From Acidobacteriota bacterium (GTDB lineage Bacteria; Acidobacteriota; Holophagae; Thermotomaculales; Thermotomaculaceae), in contig QMQE01000157.1 in NCBI GenBank assembly GCA_003650445.1, positions 1 through 6,109 on the forward strand: a stretch of DNA of 6,109 bases. Reading direction: 5' to 3'. Shown piece by piece: positions 1 through 5,174 of the stretch. The notes under the pieces are model-generated. The model was given only the letters and a program-made list of their open reading frames with translations, was not told the origin of the DNA and did not search any database. Both the position numbers and the translations under genes were made by a program. Positions within the stretch are counted from its first letter, which is position 1; every line of letters begins with the position of its first letter.

Positions 1-285
1 CGAACTTTCCATGAATATGAAGAAGAACTCTCCGCCGGCCACCCCGAGCTGTTAGACCGGCAGGCAACTCTAAAACTGTCCCTTTTTCACGACCAGGGAG
101 AATTGACCATCACCGACAGCGGAAAAGGGTTTGATTACCAGCGGGAGCTGGACCGAAACCATCCCCCGTCTCCGGAAAGAGAGATGGGACGGGGAATTTA
201 TATTCTGAAACAAACGGCAGACGAAATCCGTTTCGACGACAACGGCAAAACCCTGCATGTCAGGAAATACTGGAGGAAGACATGA
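1..285 (+). CDS. RsbW/SpoIIAB-like anti-sigma serine kinase, C-terminal part (5' end outside window)
   Basis: The frame is open from the first base, so the gene begins upstream of the window; 94 residues are visible. They hold the second half of a GHKL-type ATPase fold: the DSGKGFD box at visible residues 39-45, which grips the ATP adenine and phosphates, and a GRGIYIL glycine box at 63-69. The N box with its magnesium-binding Asn lies outside the window. The short form and the spacing between the boxes fit the RsbW/SpoIIAB subfamily of serine kinases better than a full histidine kinase. In that family the protein binds a sigma factor or another target and phosphorylates the STAS partner, which here is the next gene. 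The stop codon overlaps the STAS start in ATGA. The missing N-terminus could carry a fused receiver or sensor domain, so overall length and architecture are unknown. Confidence 0.85.
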   Translation, partial: RTFHEYEEELSAGHPELLDRQATLKLSLFHDQGELTITDSGKGFDYQRELDRNHPPSPEREMGRGIYILKQTADEIRFDDNGKTLHVRKYWRKT

Positions 286-587
286 TTGAATGGAATGAAA
301 ACATTTCCGGTGAACAGGCCACATTAAACCTGGAAGGAAAAATAACCTTCGAAAATGCAGGTGAATTGCGCAACCGGGTGAAGGCAATCTTGTCAGAATT
401 TCCACTGAAAACCCTGACTTTTGACCTGGCCGGGGTCCGCTTTGTGGATTCCAGTGGCCTTGGCCTGCTGGTTTCCATCAAGAACACCATGGTCAAGCGA
501 AATGGTAGTTTTAAAATCGTCAATATTACGGAAACTGTTCGTAATATTATGAATCAGACCGGCCTGGACAAATACTTCGAGATCTAA
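282..587 (+). CDS. STAS-domain anti-sigma-factor antagonist (RsbV/SpoIIAA-like)
   Basis: This 101-residue protein is a single STAS domain of normal length for RsbV/SpoIIAA. It has the strand pattern ATLNLEGKITFENAGELR at 13-30 and the diagnostic loop FVDSSGLGLLV at 54-64. By alignment with SpoIIAA, where the first Ser after Asp is phosphorylated, Ser57 is the likely phosphoacceptor. Known role of the family: the unphosphorylated form binds the RsbW-like kinase and makes it release its target; phosphorylation blocks this. The start is ATG 282, overlapping the kinase stop in ATGA, with a GGAGGA ribosome binding site at 272-277 inside the kinase gene, so translation is probably coupled. The receiver-PP2C gene follows after 4 bases and is the expected phosphatase for Ser57. 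Confidence 0.93.
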   Translation: MIEWNENISGEQATLNLEGKITFENAGELRNRVKAILSEFPLKTLTFDLAGVRFVDSSGLGLLVSIKNTMVKRNGSFKIVNITETVRNIMNQTGLDKYFEI

Positions 588-591
588 CCCG

Positions 592-1740
592 GTGGAAGGA
601 AAGGGTCTCATCCTTATCGTAGACGATGAGGTGCGAATCACAGACATTCTGAATTTATACCTGAAGAAAGAAGGGTATCGAACCCTTACAGCCGGTGACG
701 GTCTGCAAGCATTGTCAGCAATGGCTGAAACCACGCCGGATCTCATTATTTCCGACCTGATGATGCCGAACATGGATGGAATCGAGTTTTGTAAAGAAGT
801 AAAAACAAGGCCGGAATTCAGCAATCCCTACTTCATCATGCTGACCGCAAAAGCCACAGTGGACAGCAAAGTGGAAGGACTTAAAATCGGGGCGGACGAC
901 TACATCACAAAACCATTTAATGTAAAAGAATTGGTTGCCCGTGTCAATTCCGCCATGCGGATCAAGGCTCTCCAGAACGAGATTGTGGAGAAAAATGTGG
1001 AACTGGAGCGCTACAAAGCCGCAATGGAAAACGAACTCCAACTCGCCGCACGATTCCAGGAATCTCTGATTCCACCAGATGGGGATATAAGTGCCGGTAT
1101 CCGATTAACTTCCATCTATCAACCCACCATTCACATCGGGGGGGACATCTTTGACGTTCGTCACGCCGGGGATGGGAAAATTGTGTTTTTTGTAGCAGAT
1201 GTGACTGGCCATGGAATTGTTGCGGCTGTTATTTCCGCCATGATTAAATTGTCCTTCATACAGGCCGCAGCGACGACATCCTCCCCCTCTGCCATAGCAG
1301 AAAAGGTTAATCACGACATTGTCAGCACAACTTCCGAAGAACATTTCGCTTCTGTTTTTCTCGGTTCACTGGATCCGGACGGGTCCAGCCTTTCATTTGT
1401 CCGGGGCGGCCACCCCGCACCATACCTCTGCCGCCAAAAGGGGGAGATTCTGCCATTGGCACCCAAAGGCTTTCTCCTTGGAATTGACCCGGACGCCCAA
1501 TTTCCCGAGCAGACTGTCCCCCTCTTCCCAAGAGACCGGATTGTCATGTTCACCGACGGCATTTCAGAAGCAGAAGGCCCGAATGGCGAATTATTTGGAA
1601 CCGGACGTATCCGTCAATACCTGGCAAAACCCGATGCTTCCCTTGCAGGCCTCCGGAAACTGGCCAATCAATGGGCAGGCGGCCAATATCAGGACGATTT
1701 CACACTGGTTCAACTGGAGATACTGGACAAAACCAAGTAG
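592..1740 (+). CDS. Response regulator with PP2C-type (RsbU/SpoIIE) serine phosphatase output domain
   Basis: The protein has 382 residues and two intact domains. The receiver domain (about 5-125) has the acidic pair D11/D12, phosphoacceptor D55 in ISDLMMP, T85 and K107 in KPF. A helical, probably coiled-coil linker (about 125-160) ends in ELQLAARFQESLIPP, the usual lead-in to this phosphatase class. The PP2C domain (about 165-377) keeps the metal-binding motifs GGDIFD (D185), ADVTGHG (D203), TDG (D322) and DDF (D368/D369), so it should be active. By family knowledge, phosphorylation of D55 by a histidine kinase not seen here would switch on dephosphorylation of the STAS protein encoded just upstream. 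The start is GTG 592, since the receiver fold begins within the first few residues and no nearer start exists. There is no good ribosome binding site, so translation probably depends on re-initiation 4 bases after the STAS stop. No DNA-binding domain is present. Confidence 0.95.
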   Translation: MEGKGLILIVDDEVRITDILNLYLKKEGYRTLTAGDGLQALSAMAETTPDLIISDLMMPNMDGIEFCKEVKTRPEFSNPYFIMLTAKATVDSKVEGLKIGADDYITKPFNVKELVARVNSAMRIKALQNEIVEKNVELERYKAAMENELQLAARFQESLIPPDGDISAGIRLTSIYQPTIHIGGDIFDVRHAGDGKIVFFVADVTGHGIVAAVISAMIKLSFIQAAATTSSPSAIAEKVNHDIVSTTSEEHFASVFLGSLDPDGSSLSFVRGGHPAPYLCRQKGEILPLAPKGFLLGIDPDAQFPEQTVPLFPRDRIVMFTDGISEAEGPNGELFGTGRIRQYLAKPDASLAGLRKLANQWAGGQYQDDFTLVQLEILDKTK

Positions 1741-1767
1741 AAGACAAGGTTGAATAAAGACGAAGAA

Positions 1768-1784
1768 GTGATGGGTGACAAAAG
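1768..1784 (+). repeat. Module A, copy 1
   Basis: The 17-base word GTGATGGGTGACAAAAG occurs here, recurs identically at 1998-2014 and occurs with 3 changes at 2088-2104. It lies 73 bases before the first copy of module B. Confidence 0.8.
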
Positions 1785-1840
1785 ATGTGTTCAGTGTTCT
1801 GTGTTCTGGCCGGAAGGGAAAGAGAAGGGAACTGGAATTT

Positions 1841-1892
1841 GCCAACTCCTTTCTTTCGCTCACTCGCACTTTCACTTGCACTATTCTGCCCC
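1841..1892 (+). repeat. Module B, copy 1 (CACTNN hexamer block)
   Basis: About 52 bases recur at 2116-2167 with two substitutions. The core is four consecutive hexamers of form CACTNN (CG, TT, TG, AT) at 1861-1884, preceded by a CTCCTTTCTTTCGCT tract and followed by TCTGCCCC. The + strand is nearly pure pyrimidine apart from periodic adenines. Confidence 0.88.
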
Positions 1893-1934
1893 CTACTCCA
1901 ACTCCTACTTCTTCTTCCGCCGCCCACGCCCACA

Positions 1935-1958
1935 CTCACTCGCACTTGCACTATTCTT
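1935..1958 (+). repeat. Module B, shortened internal copy
   Basis: This copy repeats the CACTCG...TTGCACTATTCT part of module B with one hexamer (the TTTCAC unit) missing. It is embedded in CCCAC and CCCCTA runs. Loss of exactly one 6-base unit fits replication slippage within a hexamer array. Confidence 0.7.
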
Positions 1959-1982
1959 ACCCCTACCCCTACTCACCCGAAG

Positions 1983-2003
1983 AGTGATGAGTGATGAGTG
2001 ATG
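1983..2003 (+). repeat. Three tandem copies of the 7-mer AGTGATG
   Basis: Three perfect head-to-tail copies of AGTGATG lie at 1983-1989, 1990-1996 and 1997-2003. The last one forms the beginning of module A copy 2. The reverse strand reads as repeated CATCACT. Confidence 0.85.
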
Positions 2004-2014
2004 GGTGACAAAAG
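1998..2014 (+). repeat. Module A, copy 2
   Basis: This is identical over 17 bases to the copy at 1768-1784, and the identity extends one base on either side. It merges on its left with the AGTGATG heptamer array, which suggests how such modules grow. Confidence 0.85.
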
Positions 2015-2087
2015 ACAGAGAATGGCCATCTCCCTGATTTTTCTTACCCCTACTCCTACATCTACCCCTACCCCTACTCATCCTATG

Positions 2088-2104
2088 GCGATGAGTGACA
2101 AAAA
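2088..2104 (+). repeat. Module A, diverged copy 3
   Basis: GCGATGAGTGACAAAAA differs from the other two copies at three positions. It lies 28 bases before module B copy 2. Confidence 0.6.
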
Positions 2105-2115
2105 GGCAGGGAAGA

Positions 2116-2167
2116 GCCAACTCCTTTCTTTCGCTCACTCGCACTTTCACTCGCACTATTCTGTCCC
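2116..2167 (+). repeat. Module B, copy 2
   Basis: This direct repeat of 1841-1892 lies 275 bases downstream. The two differences are a T-to-C change in the third CACTNN hexamer and a C-to-T change just before the final CCC run. A pyrimidine/CCCCTA tract precedes it, as in the other repeat block. Confidence 0.88.
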
Positions 2168-2236
2168 CAGATGGGCCGGGACTTGAACGTTAGTTTGCAG
2201 TGCGGGTTTACAAACCGTCAATTTTCCCCATAACAT

Positions 2237-2264
2237 TCTGAATTTTGTACCCTTGTGTTAAATT
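2237..2264 (+). repeat. Module D, copy 1
   Basis: This 28-base word contains TTTGTACCCTTGTGTTAAAT. It recurs at 2364-2399 with one substitution and an 8-base insertion. Confidence 0.8.
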
Positions 2265-2286
2265 CCCTTCTCCTCCCTGCGGTCAA

Positions 2287-2317
2287 GTGCGCGTGAAAGT
2301 GCAAGTGTATGAAAGAG
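2287..2317 (-). repeat. Module B, inverted degenerate copy
   Basis: The + strand here reads GTGCGC-GTGAAA-GTGCAA-GTGTAT followed by GAAAGAG. That is the reverse complement of the module B core, with 24 of 31 bases matching copy 1 and 25 of 31 matching copy 2. An inverted copy rules out a purely tandem origin of the array. Confidence 0.65.
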
Positions 2318-2363
2318 GGAACATTGGCTGGTCCCCGCTCCTCTGAACCTTATTCCTGTCTTC

Positions 2364-2399
2364 TCTGAACTTTGTACCCTTGTGCCCTTGTGTTAAATT
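2364..2399 (+). repeat. Module D, copy 2 with internal 8-bp duplication
   Basis: This is the same word as 2237-2264, but CCCTTGTG is present twice in tandem (2377-2384 and 2385-2392). The extra unit is a clean slippage-type duplication. The copy ends about 40 bases before the terminator of the small minus-strand gene. Confidence 0.8.
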
Positions 2400-2431
2400 T
2401 TTCTTCCTCGAATTCCTTTGTATATTTGAAC

Positions 2432-2463
2432 AAAAAAAACCCGGAACCTTTCAGTTCCGGGTT
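2432..2463 (-). terminator. Rho-independent terminator of the 70-codon gene
   Basis: A perfect 10-bp stem (2438-2447 with 2454-2463, arm AACCCGGAAC on the + strand) encloses a 6-base loop. On the minus strand it is followed directly by a run of T, read as A at 2432-2439 on the + strand. It starts 18 bases after the stop of the small gene at 2482. The + strand side has no T-run, so it works mainly for leftward transcripts. Confidence 0.93.
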
Positions 2464-2481
2464 GTTGGCTAACTGCTTCTC

Positions 2482-2694
2482 TTATTTCTTCGATACGTCT
2501 TCCCATTCCACTTCGCGACCGGCATCTTTCTCAGCTTTGACCGGTTCGCCGCCATCCTGTGCGAATACCATGGAATGTTCGCCAATTGTTGCTACCTGGC
2601 CTGCCCTTACCGCTCTATGCTCACGCACTGACAATACGATGGAATCCGTTACCAGACATCCTGCAATTGTGAAAAGTACTAACAAAGCAACCAT
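2482..2694 (-). CDS. Small membrane or exported protein, 70 residues, unknown family
   Basis: I do not recognise the family. Residues 1-22 form one hydrophobic segment (MVALLVLFTIAGCLVTDSIV...) with no N-terminal Lys or Arg. Then come a basic stretch (24-30) and a polar tail rich in Glu, Asp and Lys (48-70). It could be a membrane-anchored peptide with a soluble tail. IAGC at 10-13 resembles a lipobox, but the leader would be unusually short and lacks a positive n-region. The gene is well supported despite its size: AGGAGG lies 6 bases before ATG 2694, a sigma-54 promoter lies upstream and a strong terminator downstream, with no other ORF in the unit. The expected mRNA is only about 320 bases. 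The neighbours do not reveal its job; regulation by sigma-54 and an enhancer-binding activator is inferred from the promoter. Confidence 0.85.
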   Translation of the reverse strand: MVALLVLFTIAGCLVTDSIVLSVREHRAVRAGQVATIGEHSMVFAQDGGEPVKAEKDAGREVEWEDVSKK

Positions 2695-2700
2695 TTCGTG

Positions 2701-2706
2701 CCTCCT
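2701..2706 (-). promoter_or_regulatory. Ribosome binding site of the 70-residue gene
   Basis: A perfect AGGAGG on the minus strand lies 6 bases before ATG 2694. It fixes the start and is a main reason for accepting so short a gene. Confidence 0.9.
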
Positions 2707-2738
2707 ATCGGCTCTCGCCGTTTTATTTCAATGACCCT

Positions 2739-2750
2739 GGGCTTTCGCCC
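2739..2750 (-). other. 5' UTR hairpin with GAAA tetraloop
   Basis: On the minus strand GGGC-GAAA-GCCC forms a 4-bp GC stem closed by a GNRA-type tetraloop. It lies near the predicted 5' end (about 2755) of the small gene's mRNA. It may stabilise the transcript 5' end or bind a protein. There is no T-run, so it is not a terminator. Confidence 0.5.
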
Positions 2751-2761
2751 GACGCTCTTTT

Positions 2762-2781
2762 ATAATGCAATGCCTGTGCCA
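2762..2781 (-). promoter_or_regulatory. Sigma-54 (-24/-12) promoter of the 70-residue gene
   Basis: The minus strand reads TGGCAC-AGGCA-TTGCA followed by TTAT. This matches the consensus TGGCAC-N5-TTGCW, with GG (2780-2779) and GC (2768-2767) at the obligatory 12-base phase. Predicted transcription start is near 2755, giving a leader of about 60 bases to ATG 2694. Known biology: such promoters are silent without an AAA+ enhancer-binding activator, which is not encoded here. No sigma-70 pair with proper spacing was found on this strand. Confidence 0.85.
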
Positions 2782-2782
2782 A

Positions 2783-3060
2783 CTTTTAATTTTCTTTTGT
2801 TTTCTATTAATTAGCATTTATTGCCCCAAGAACGGCGGATAAGTCTCCTGATGGATTTTTCCACATATTACATATTACAGCAATTTTCTCGCGTGTTTTC
2901 TATCTGTTATCCTATTTGTTGTATTTCTCCTCATGTGTTGTGATTTTCCACACTCTGCTTTTCTCAGGAAATCCATTGGTTTTAGCCAGCGGGATATGCT
3001 ACAACCATAACATAAATAAATCGCCGCTCCCCTGAATCAAAGCAGCGGGGGTGTCTGAAA
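2783..3060. other. AT-rich divergent intergenic region
   Basis: This stretch separates the leftward sigma-54 unit from hpt. It is T-rich on the + strand, contains no ORF of note, and is where activator sites for the sigma-54 promoter and the hpt promoter should lie. A direct repeat CATATTAC/CATATTAC-like stretch occurs near 2863-2878, and an imperfect palindrome TGTG-N6-CACA at 2939-2952. I found no -35/-10 pair for hpt that is better than chance. Confidence 0.5.
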
Positions 3061-3070
3061 AGGGGGAACA

Positions 3071-3610
3071 ATGAAACAGGCCGAACGCATTGAACGTGAA
3101 TTGATTTCTGAGGAAACGCTTCGAGGGCGGATAAAGGAACTGGGCCGGGAGATCAGCAGAGATTTTGCCGGAGAAACAGTAATCCTGGTTGGGCTGTTGA
3201 AGGGCTCCGTTGTCTTCCTCGCCGACCTCGCCCGGGAGATTACAGTTCCCTGCCATATGGATTTCATGAGCGTCACTTCCTACGGGAATGATACCGAATC
3301 CTCCGGGGAAGTCCGTTTCCTCAAAGATCTTGATGAGGATATTAATGGGAAAAACGTTATCATTGTTGAAGATATCATTGACACCGGCTACACCCTCCGT
3401 GAGGTTGTGAAGGTATTGGGAGCCAGAAGCCCAAAGACAATCAAGATCTGCACATTGCTGAACAAGGTTTCCAGACGGCTGGTTGACATTCCGGTTCATT
3501 ACAACGGATTTGATGTCCCTGATGAGTTTGTAATCGGATTTGGACTGGATTATGCCCAGAAATACCGTAACCTGAAATACATCGGTGTACTTAAAATCTC
3601 TGAAGAATAA
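3071..3610 (+). CDS. hpt: Hypoxanthine phosphoribosyltransferase
   Basis: The enzyme joins hypoxanthine (often also guanine) to PRPP, giving IMP or GMP and pyrophosphate in cytoplasmic purine salvage. At 179 residues it has the usual bacterial length. Visible motifs: GLLKGS at 41-46 (the pyrophosphate loop with K44-G45), the flexible-loop segment SVTSYGN at 67-73, the PRPP signature VIIVEDIIDTG at 96-106 with E100/D101 and the DTG phosphate loop, the lysine at about 132 in LLNK that contacts the base, and FVIGFGLDYAQKYRNL at 153-168 with D160 near the metal. The ATG start has a GGGGGA ribosome binding site at 3062-3067, about 4 bases before the ATG. It stands alone, divergent from the small gene and convergent with the FecR-like gene. 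In many bacteria hpt sits with tilS and ftsH; neither is seen here. Confidence 0.96.
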   Translation: MKQAERIERELISEETLRGRIKELGREISRDFAGETVILVGLLKGSVVFLADLAREITVPCHMDFMSVTSYGNDTESSGEVRFLKDLDEDINGKNVIIVEDIIDTGYTLREVVKVLGARSPKTIKICTLLNKVSRRLVDIPVHYNGFDVPDEFVIGFGLDYAQKYRNLKYIGVLKISEE

Positions 3611-3630
3611 AAAAGGCGGGAAATCCCGCC
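3609..3630 (-). terminator. Terminator shared by the FecR-like gene and hpt
   Basis: The inverted repeat GGCGGG-AAAT-CCCGCC (3615-3630) sits in the 46-base gap between two convergent genes. On the minus strand it is followed at once by six T (A at 3609-3614 on the +), making it a good terminator for the gene that stops at 3657. That A-run overlaps the hpt stop codon. For hpt, the T-run at 3645-3650 is some 15 bases away, so termination in that direction is less certain. Confidence 0.88.
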
Positions 3631-3656
3631 CTTCCTGTTATGCATTTTTTGGGATG

Positions 3657-5141
3657 TTAATGGCTGGGGGAAACCGTCCTCACCCTCCCTGAAAATGACC
3701 CGGTGCCAACGCCCCCGGATGACGAAGAAAAACCGGGACTGTAAACCGTTCTACTTGCATATGAACGCCCACCGACAGTATAGCCGGTTCCGGAACGGCC
3801 GGTACGACCCCCTCGCATCGCCCGGGTTTGCCTTCGGGCTATAATCTGTCTCGCCCTGACAATTCGGGAATGGCTGACGTCCAGTCGCCTTGCCTGGTGT
3901 TCGGTTCGAAGACTGCGATCCACCCGTGTCCGAATGCGGCCTGCAAAATCCGAAGTGACCCATCTGTGGGAATGAACAATATGATTGTCCACCAATCTTC
4001 TTCTGAAGCCTTCTCTCCCTGTGTCTCCGAGACCCGGATAGTGCACCACCGGTTTCGGCCGATGAACCCGCTGATAGTCACGGCCAAGACGGTAATTTCT
4101 GCCGGTTACATCTATGCCCTGATCATAATACGAACCACCAATCCATCCCCGCCAGTAATCATGCCAGATCCAGTAATCGGCCAATGTGCCGTCAATGAAT
4201 CCATCGCATCTGTATGGATATTCGGCTCCAAATCCAGCCAGCGGGTCCCAATAATATTCCGCGTGCCATCCCAGAGGGACATTCCAGGCCCATCGCACGG
4301 AATTCCATCGATTGATTGAAAAGAATAGAGAAATTTCAAAATCATCCATGTATGTAGTATATGGGCTCCAAAGCCCTGTGGCACGAAGCAGCGTTGGATT
4401 AAAAAGGAGCCAGTTCCCGGACAACATGCCACTCATCCGGTAAATCGGATTGACGTTGGTAACTTTCTTCCAGTGTCGTTTCCCATCATTTCCGGTAAAG
4501 GCCGCATAAGGCGGCATCTTGTCCACATTCGAAAAGACATTGGCCCGCATCCGTGTTCTTTTCCAATTCTCATTCCGGTTGGCTACCCACACGGATAATT
4601 CAGGGTTGTCTTTCTTGTGAAACTTGATTCGACTGAACACGGTTGATTTCTTAACTGTTACGGGTTTTTCTCCTTTCAGTGTCGTTACATAAACCTTATC
4701 CTTCCCATAGGCATTTTTCATAACCAGGTACCGCCCTTTTGCCGGGAAATAGACTGAACCTGCCCCGGAAATCATCGTAAAAGGGAGCTTTGTCTCCACG
4801 ATAAATGCACCTTTGCCGAGAAAGAGCCGGGTTGTATCCCCCTTGGGGTCTATGGACTCGAAATAAAAATTCGTAGCTTTGTCGAACCAGTAGATGTTCT
4901 TATTCAAGGCAACCAGCTCAAGACGGCTGTCACGGGTTTCAAATGTGGCACCGAGTAAAACCAGATAGTCCATAAGGGGAGTAAATGTCTTGCCACTGAA
5001 CGTACACCTTGCGTTATCCCCCTGTGTAAAGCGGATTCGCCCGGCAGCATAAGCCTGAAGGTTTACTTCTTTTGCCTGCCCCGCGAGAAGCGGTAACGCC
5101 ATCGACAGAAGTACCGCAAAAAATAAAATTTTTTTTCTCAC
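3657..5141 (-). CDS. Exported FecR-like protein with Trp/Tyr-rich middle and Arg/Gly/Ser-rich tail
   Basis: Counting from GTG 5141, the protein has 494 residues. Residues 1-22 are a Sec signal (RKK, then a hydrophobic core, cleavage near AGQA). Residues about 28-165 look like a FecR-type beta domain: GRIRFTQGD, then LLGATFETRDSRLELVALN, GKGAFIVETK and a YLVMKN...VYVTTLKGE ending. This part is recognised by pattern only. Residues about 240-345 are rich in Trp and Tyr (YYWDP, WIWHDYWRGW). The last 124 residues have 25 Arg and no Lys, with Gly/Ser runs at the end, and are probably disordered. The composition recalls large periplasmic or surface proteins of the FecR/DUF6600 sort; function unknown. 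GTG 5141 is chosen because GGGAGG lies 6 bases upstream and the signal peptide begins there. A longer frame to TTG 5219 would run through the sigma-54 promoter. It follows htpG on the same strand after 74 bases. Confidence 0.85.
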   Translation of the reverse strand: MRKKILFFAVLLSMALPLLAGQAKEVNLQAYAAGRIRFTQGDNARCTFSGKTFTPLMDYLVLLGATFETRDSRLELVALNKNIYWFDKATNFYFESIDPKGDTTRLFLGKGAFIVETKLPFTMISGAGSVYFPAKGRYLVMKNAYGKDKVYVTTLKGEKPVTVKKSTVFSRIKFHKKDNPELSVWVANRNENWKRTRMRANVFSNVDKMPPYAAFTGNDGKRHWKKVTNVNPIYRMSGMLSGNWLLFNPTLLRATGLWSPYTTYMDDFEISLFFSINRWNSVRWAWNVPLGWHAEYYWDPLAGFGAEYPYRCDGFIDGTLADYWIWHDYWRGWIGGSYYDQGIDVTGRNYRLGRDYQRVHRPKPVVHYPGLGDTGREGFRRRLVDNHIVHSHRWVTSDFAGRIRTRVDRSLRTEHQARRLDVSHSRIVRARQIIARRQTRAMRGGRTGRSGTGYTVGGRSYASRTVYSPGFSSSSGGVGTGSFSGRVRTVSPSH

Positions 5142-5147
5142 TGTTGG

Positions 5148-5153
5148 CCTCCC
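5148..5153 (-). promoter_or_regulatory. Ribosome binding site deciding the GTG start of the FecR-like gene
   Basis: GGGAGG on the minus strand lies 6 bases before GTG 5141. The start it selects opens directly on a signal peptide, whereas the longer frame from TTG 5219 puts 26 polar residues ahead of it. Confidence 0.88.
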
Positions 5154-5174
5154 ATATTCTTTTCTCCCCTTATA

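Larger units (their letters stand above)
1741..2431. other. Repeat-rich intergenic spacer without a convincing gene
   Basis: Between the phosphatase stop and the small-gene terminator lie about 690 bases with no ORF having a recognisable domain or good ribosome binding site. The + strand is strongly pyrimidine-rich at about 1841-1978 and 2030-2165, with C/T/A words in 6-base periodicity such as CACTNN and CCCCTA. Short modules recur in changing order and orientation and are listed separately. No hairpin followed by a T-run was found just after 1740, so the end of the partner-switching operon transcript is undefined. Open frames here translate to low-complexity dipeptide runs (Thr-Pro, His-Ser, Arg-Val), as expected from the DNA periodicity. 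Confidence 0.7.

Noticed and set aside
1591..2186. Several ORFs on both strands across the repeat spacer, with Thr-Pro, His-Ser or Arg-Val runs
   Set aside because: Low-complexity peptides follow directly from the 6-base DNA periodicity. There is no good ribosome binding site, no domain, and all overlap each other. Only the phase relation of modules A and B is kept, as a finding.
1767..2400. CRISPR array
   Set aside because: Repeat copies differ in length, spacing and orientation, spacers are themselves repetitive, and no cas gene is present.
2656..2694. Lipoprotein lipobox (IAGC) in the 70-residue protein
   Set aside because: The leader would be only 12 residues without any positive charge, shorter than normal lipoprotein signals. 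Left open but not called.
2372..2734. 120-codon + strand ORF opposite the 70-residue gene
   Set aside because: It runs through the minus-strand terminator and ribosome binding site and has no translation signal of its own.
2761..2766. Perfect TATAAT on the + strand, possible sigma-70 promoter for hpt
   Set aside because: The hexamer at the right -35 distance is TGGGCT, only 3 of 6. The site overlaps the downstream edge of the better sigma-54 element on the other strand, and hpt is 300 bases away.
3020..3066. Hairpin pairing the CCCC of 3029-3032 with the GGGGG ribosome binding site of hpt, as a possible translational switch
   Set aside because: Only 4-5 pairs with mismatched surroundings and no conserved aptamer-like structure; chance pairing is likely.
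3828..4319. 163-codon ORF on the + strand inside the FecR-like gene
   Set aside because: It is antisense to a frame with a signal peptide, strong ribosome binding site, promoter and terminator. The peptide shows no family features and has no ribosome binding site of note.
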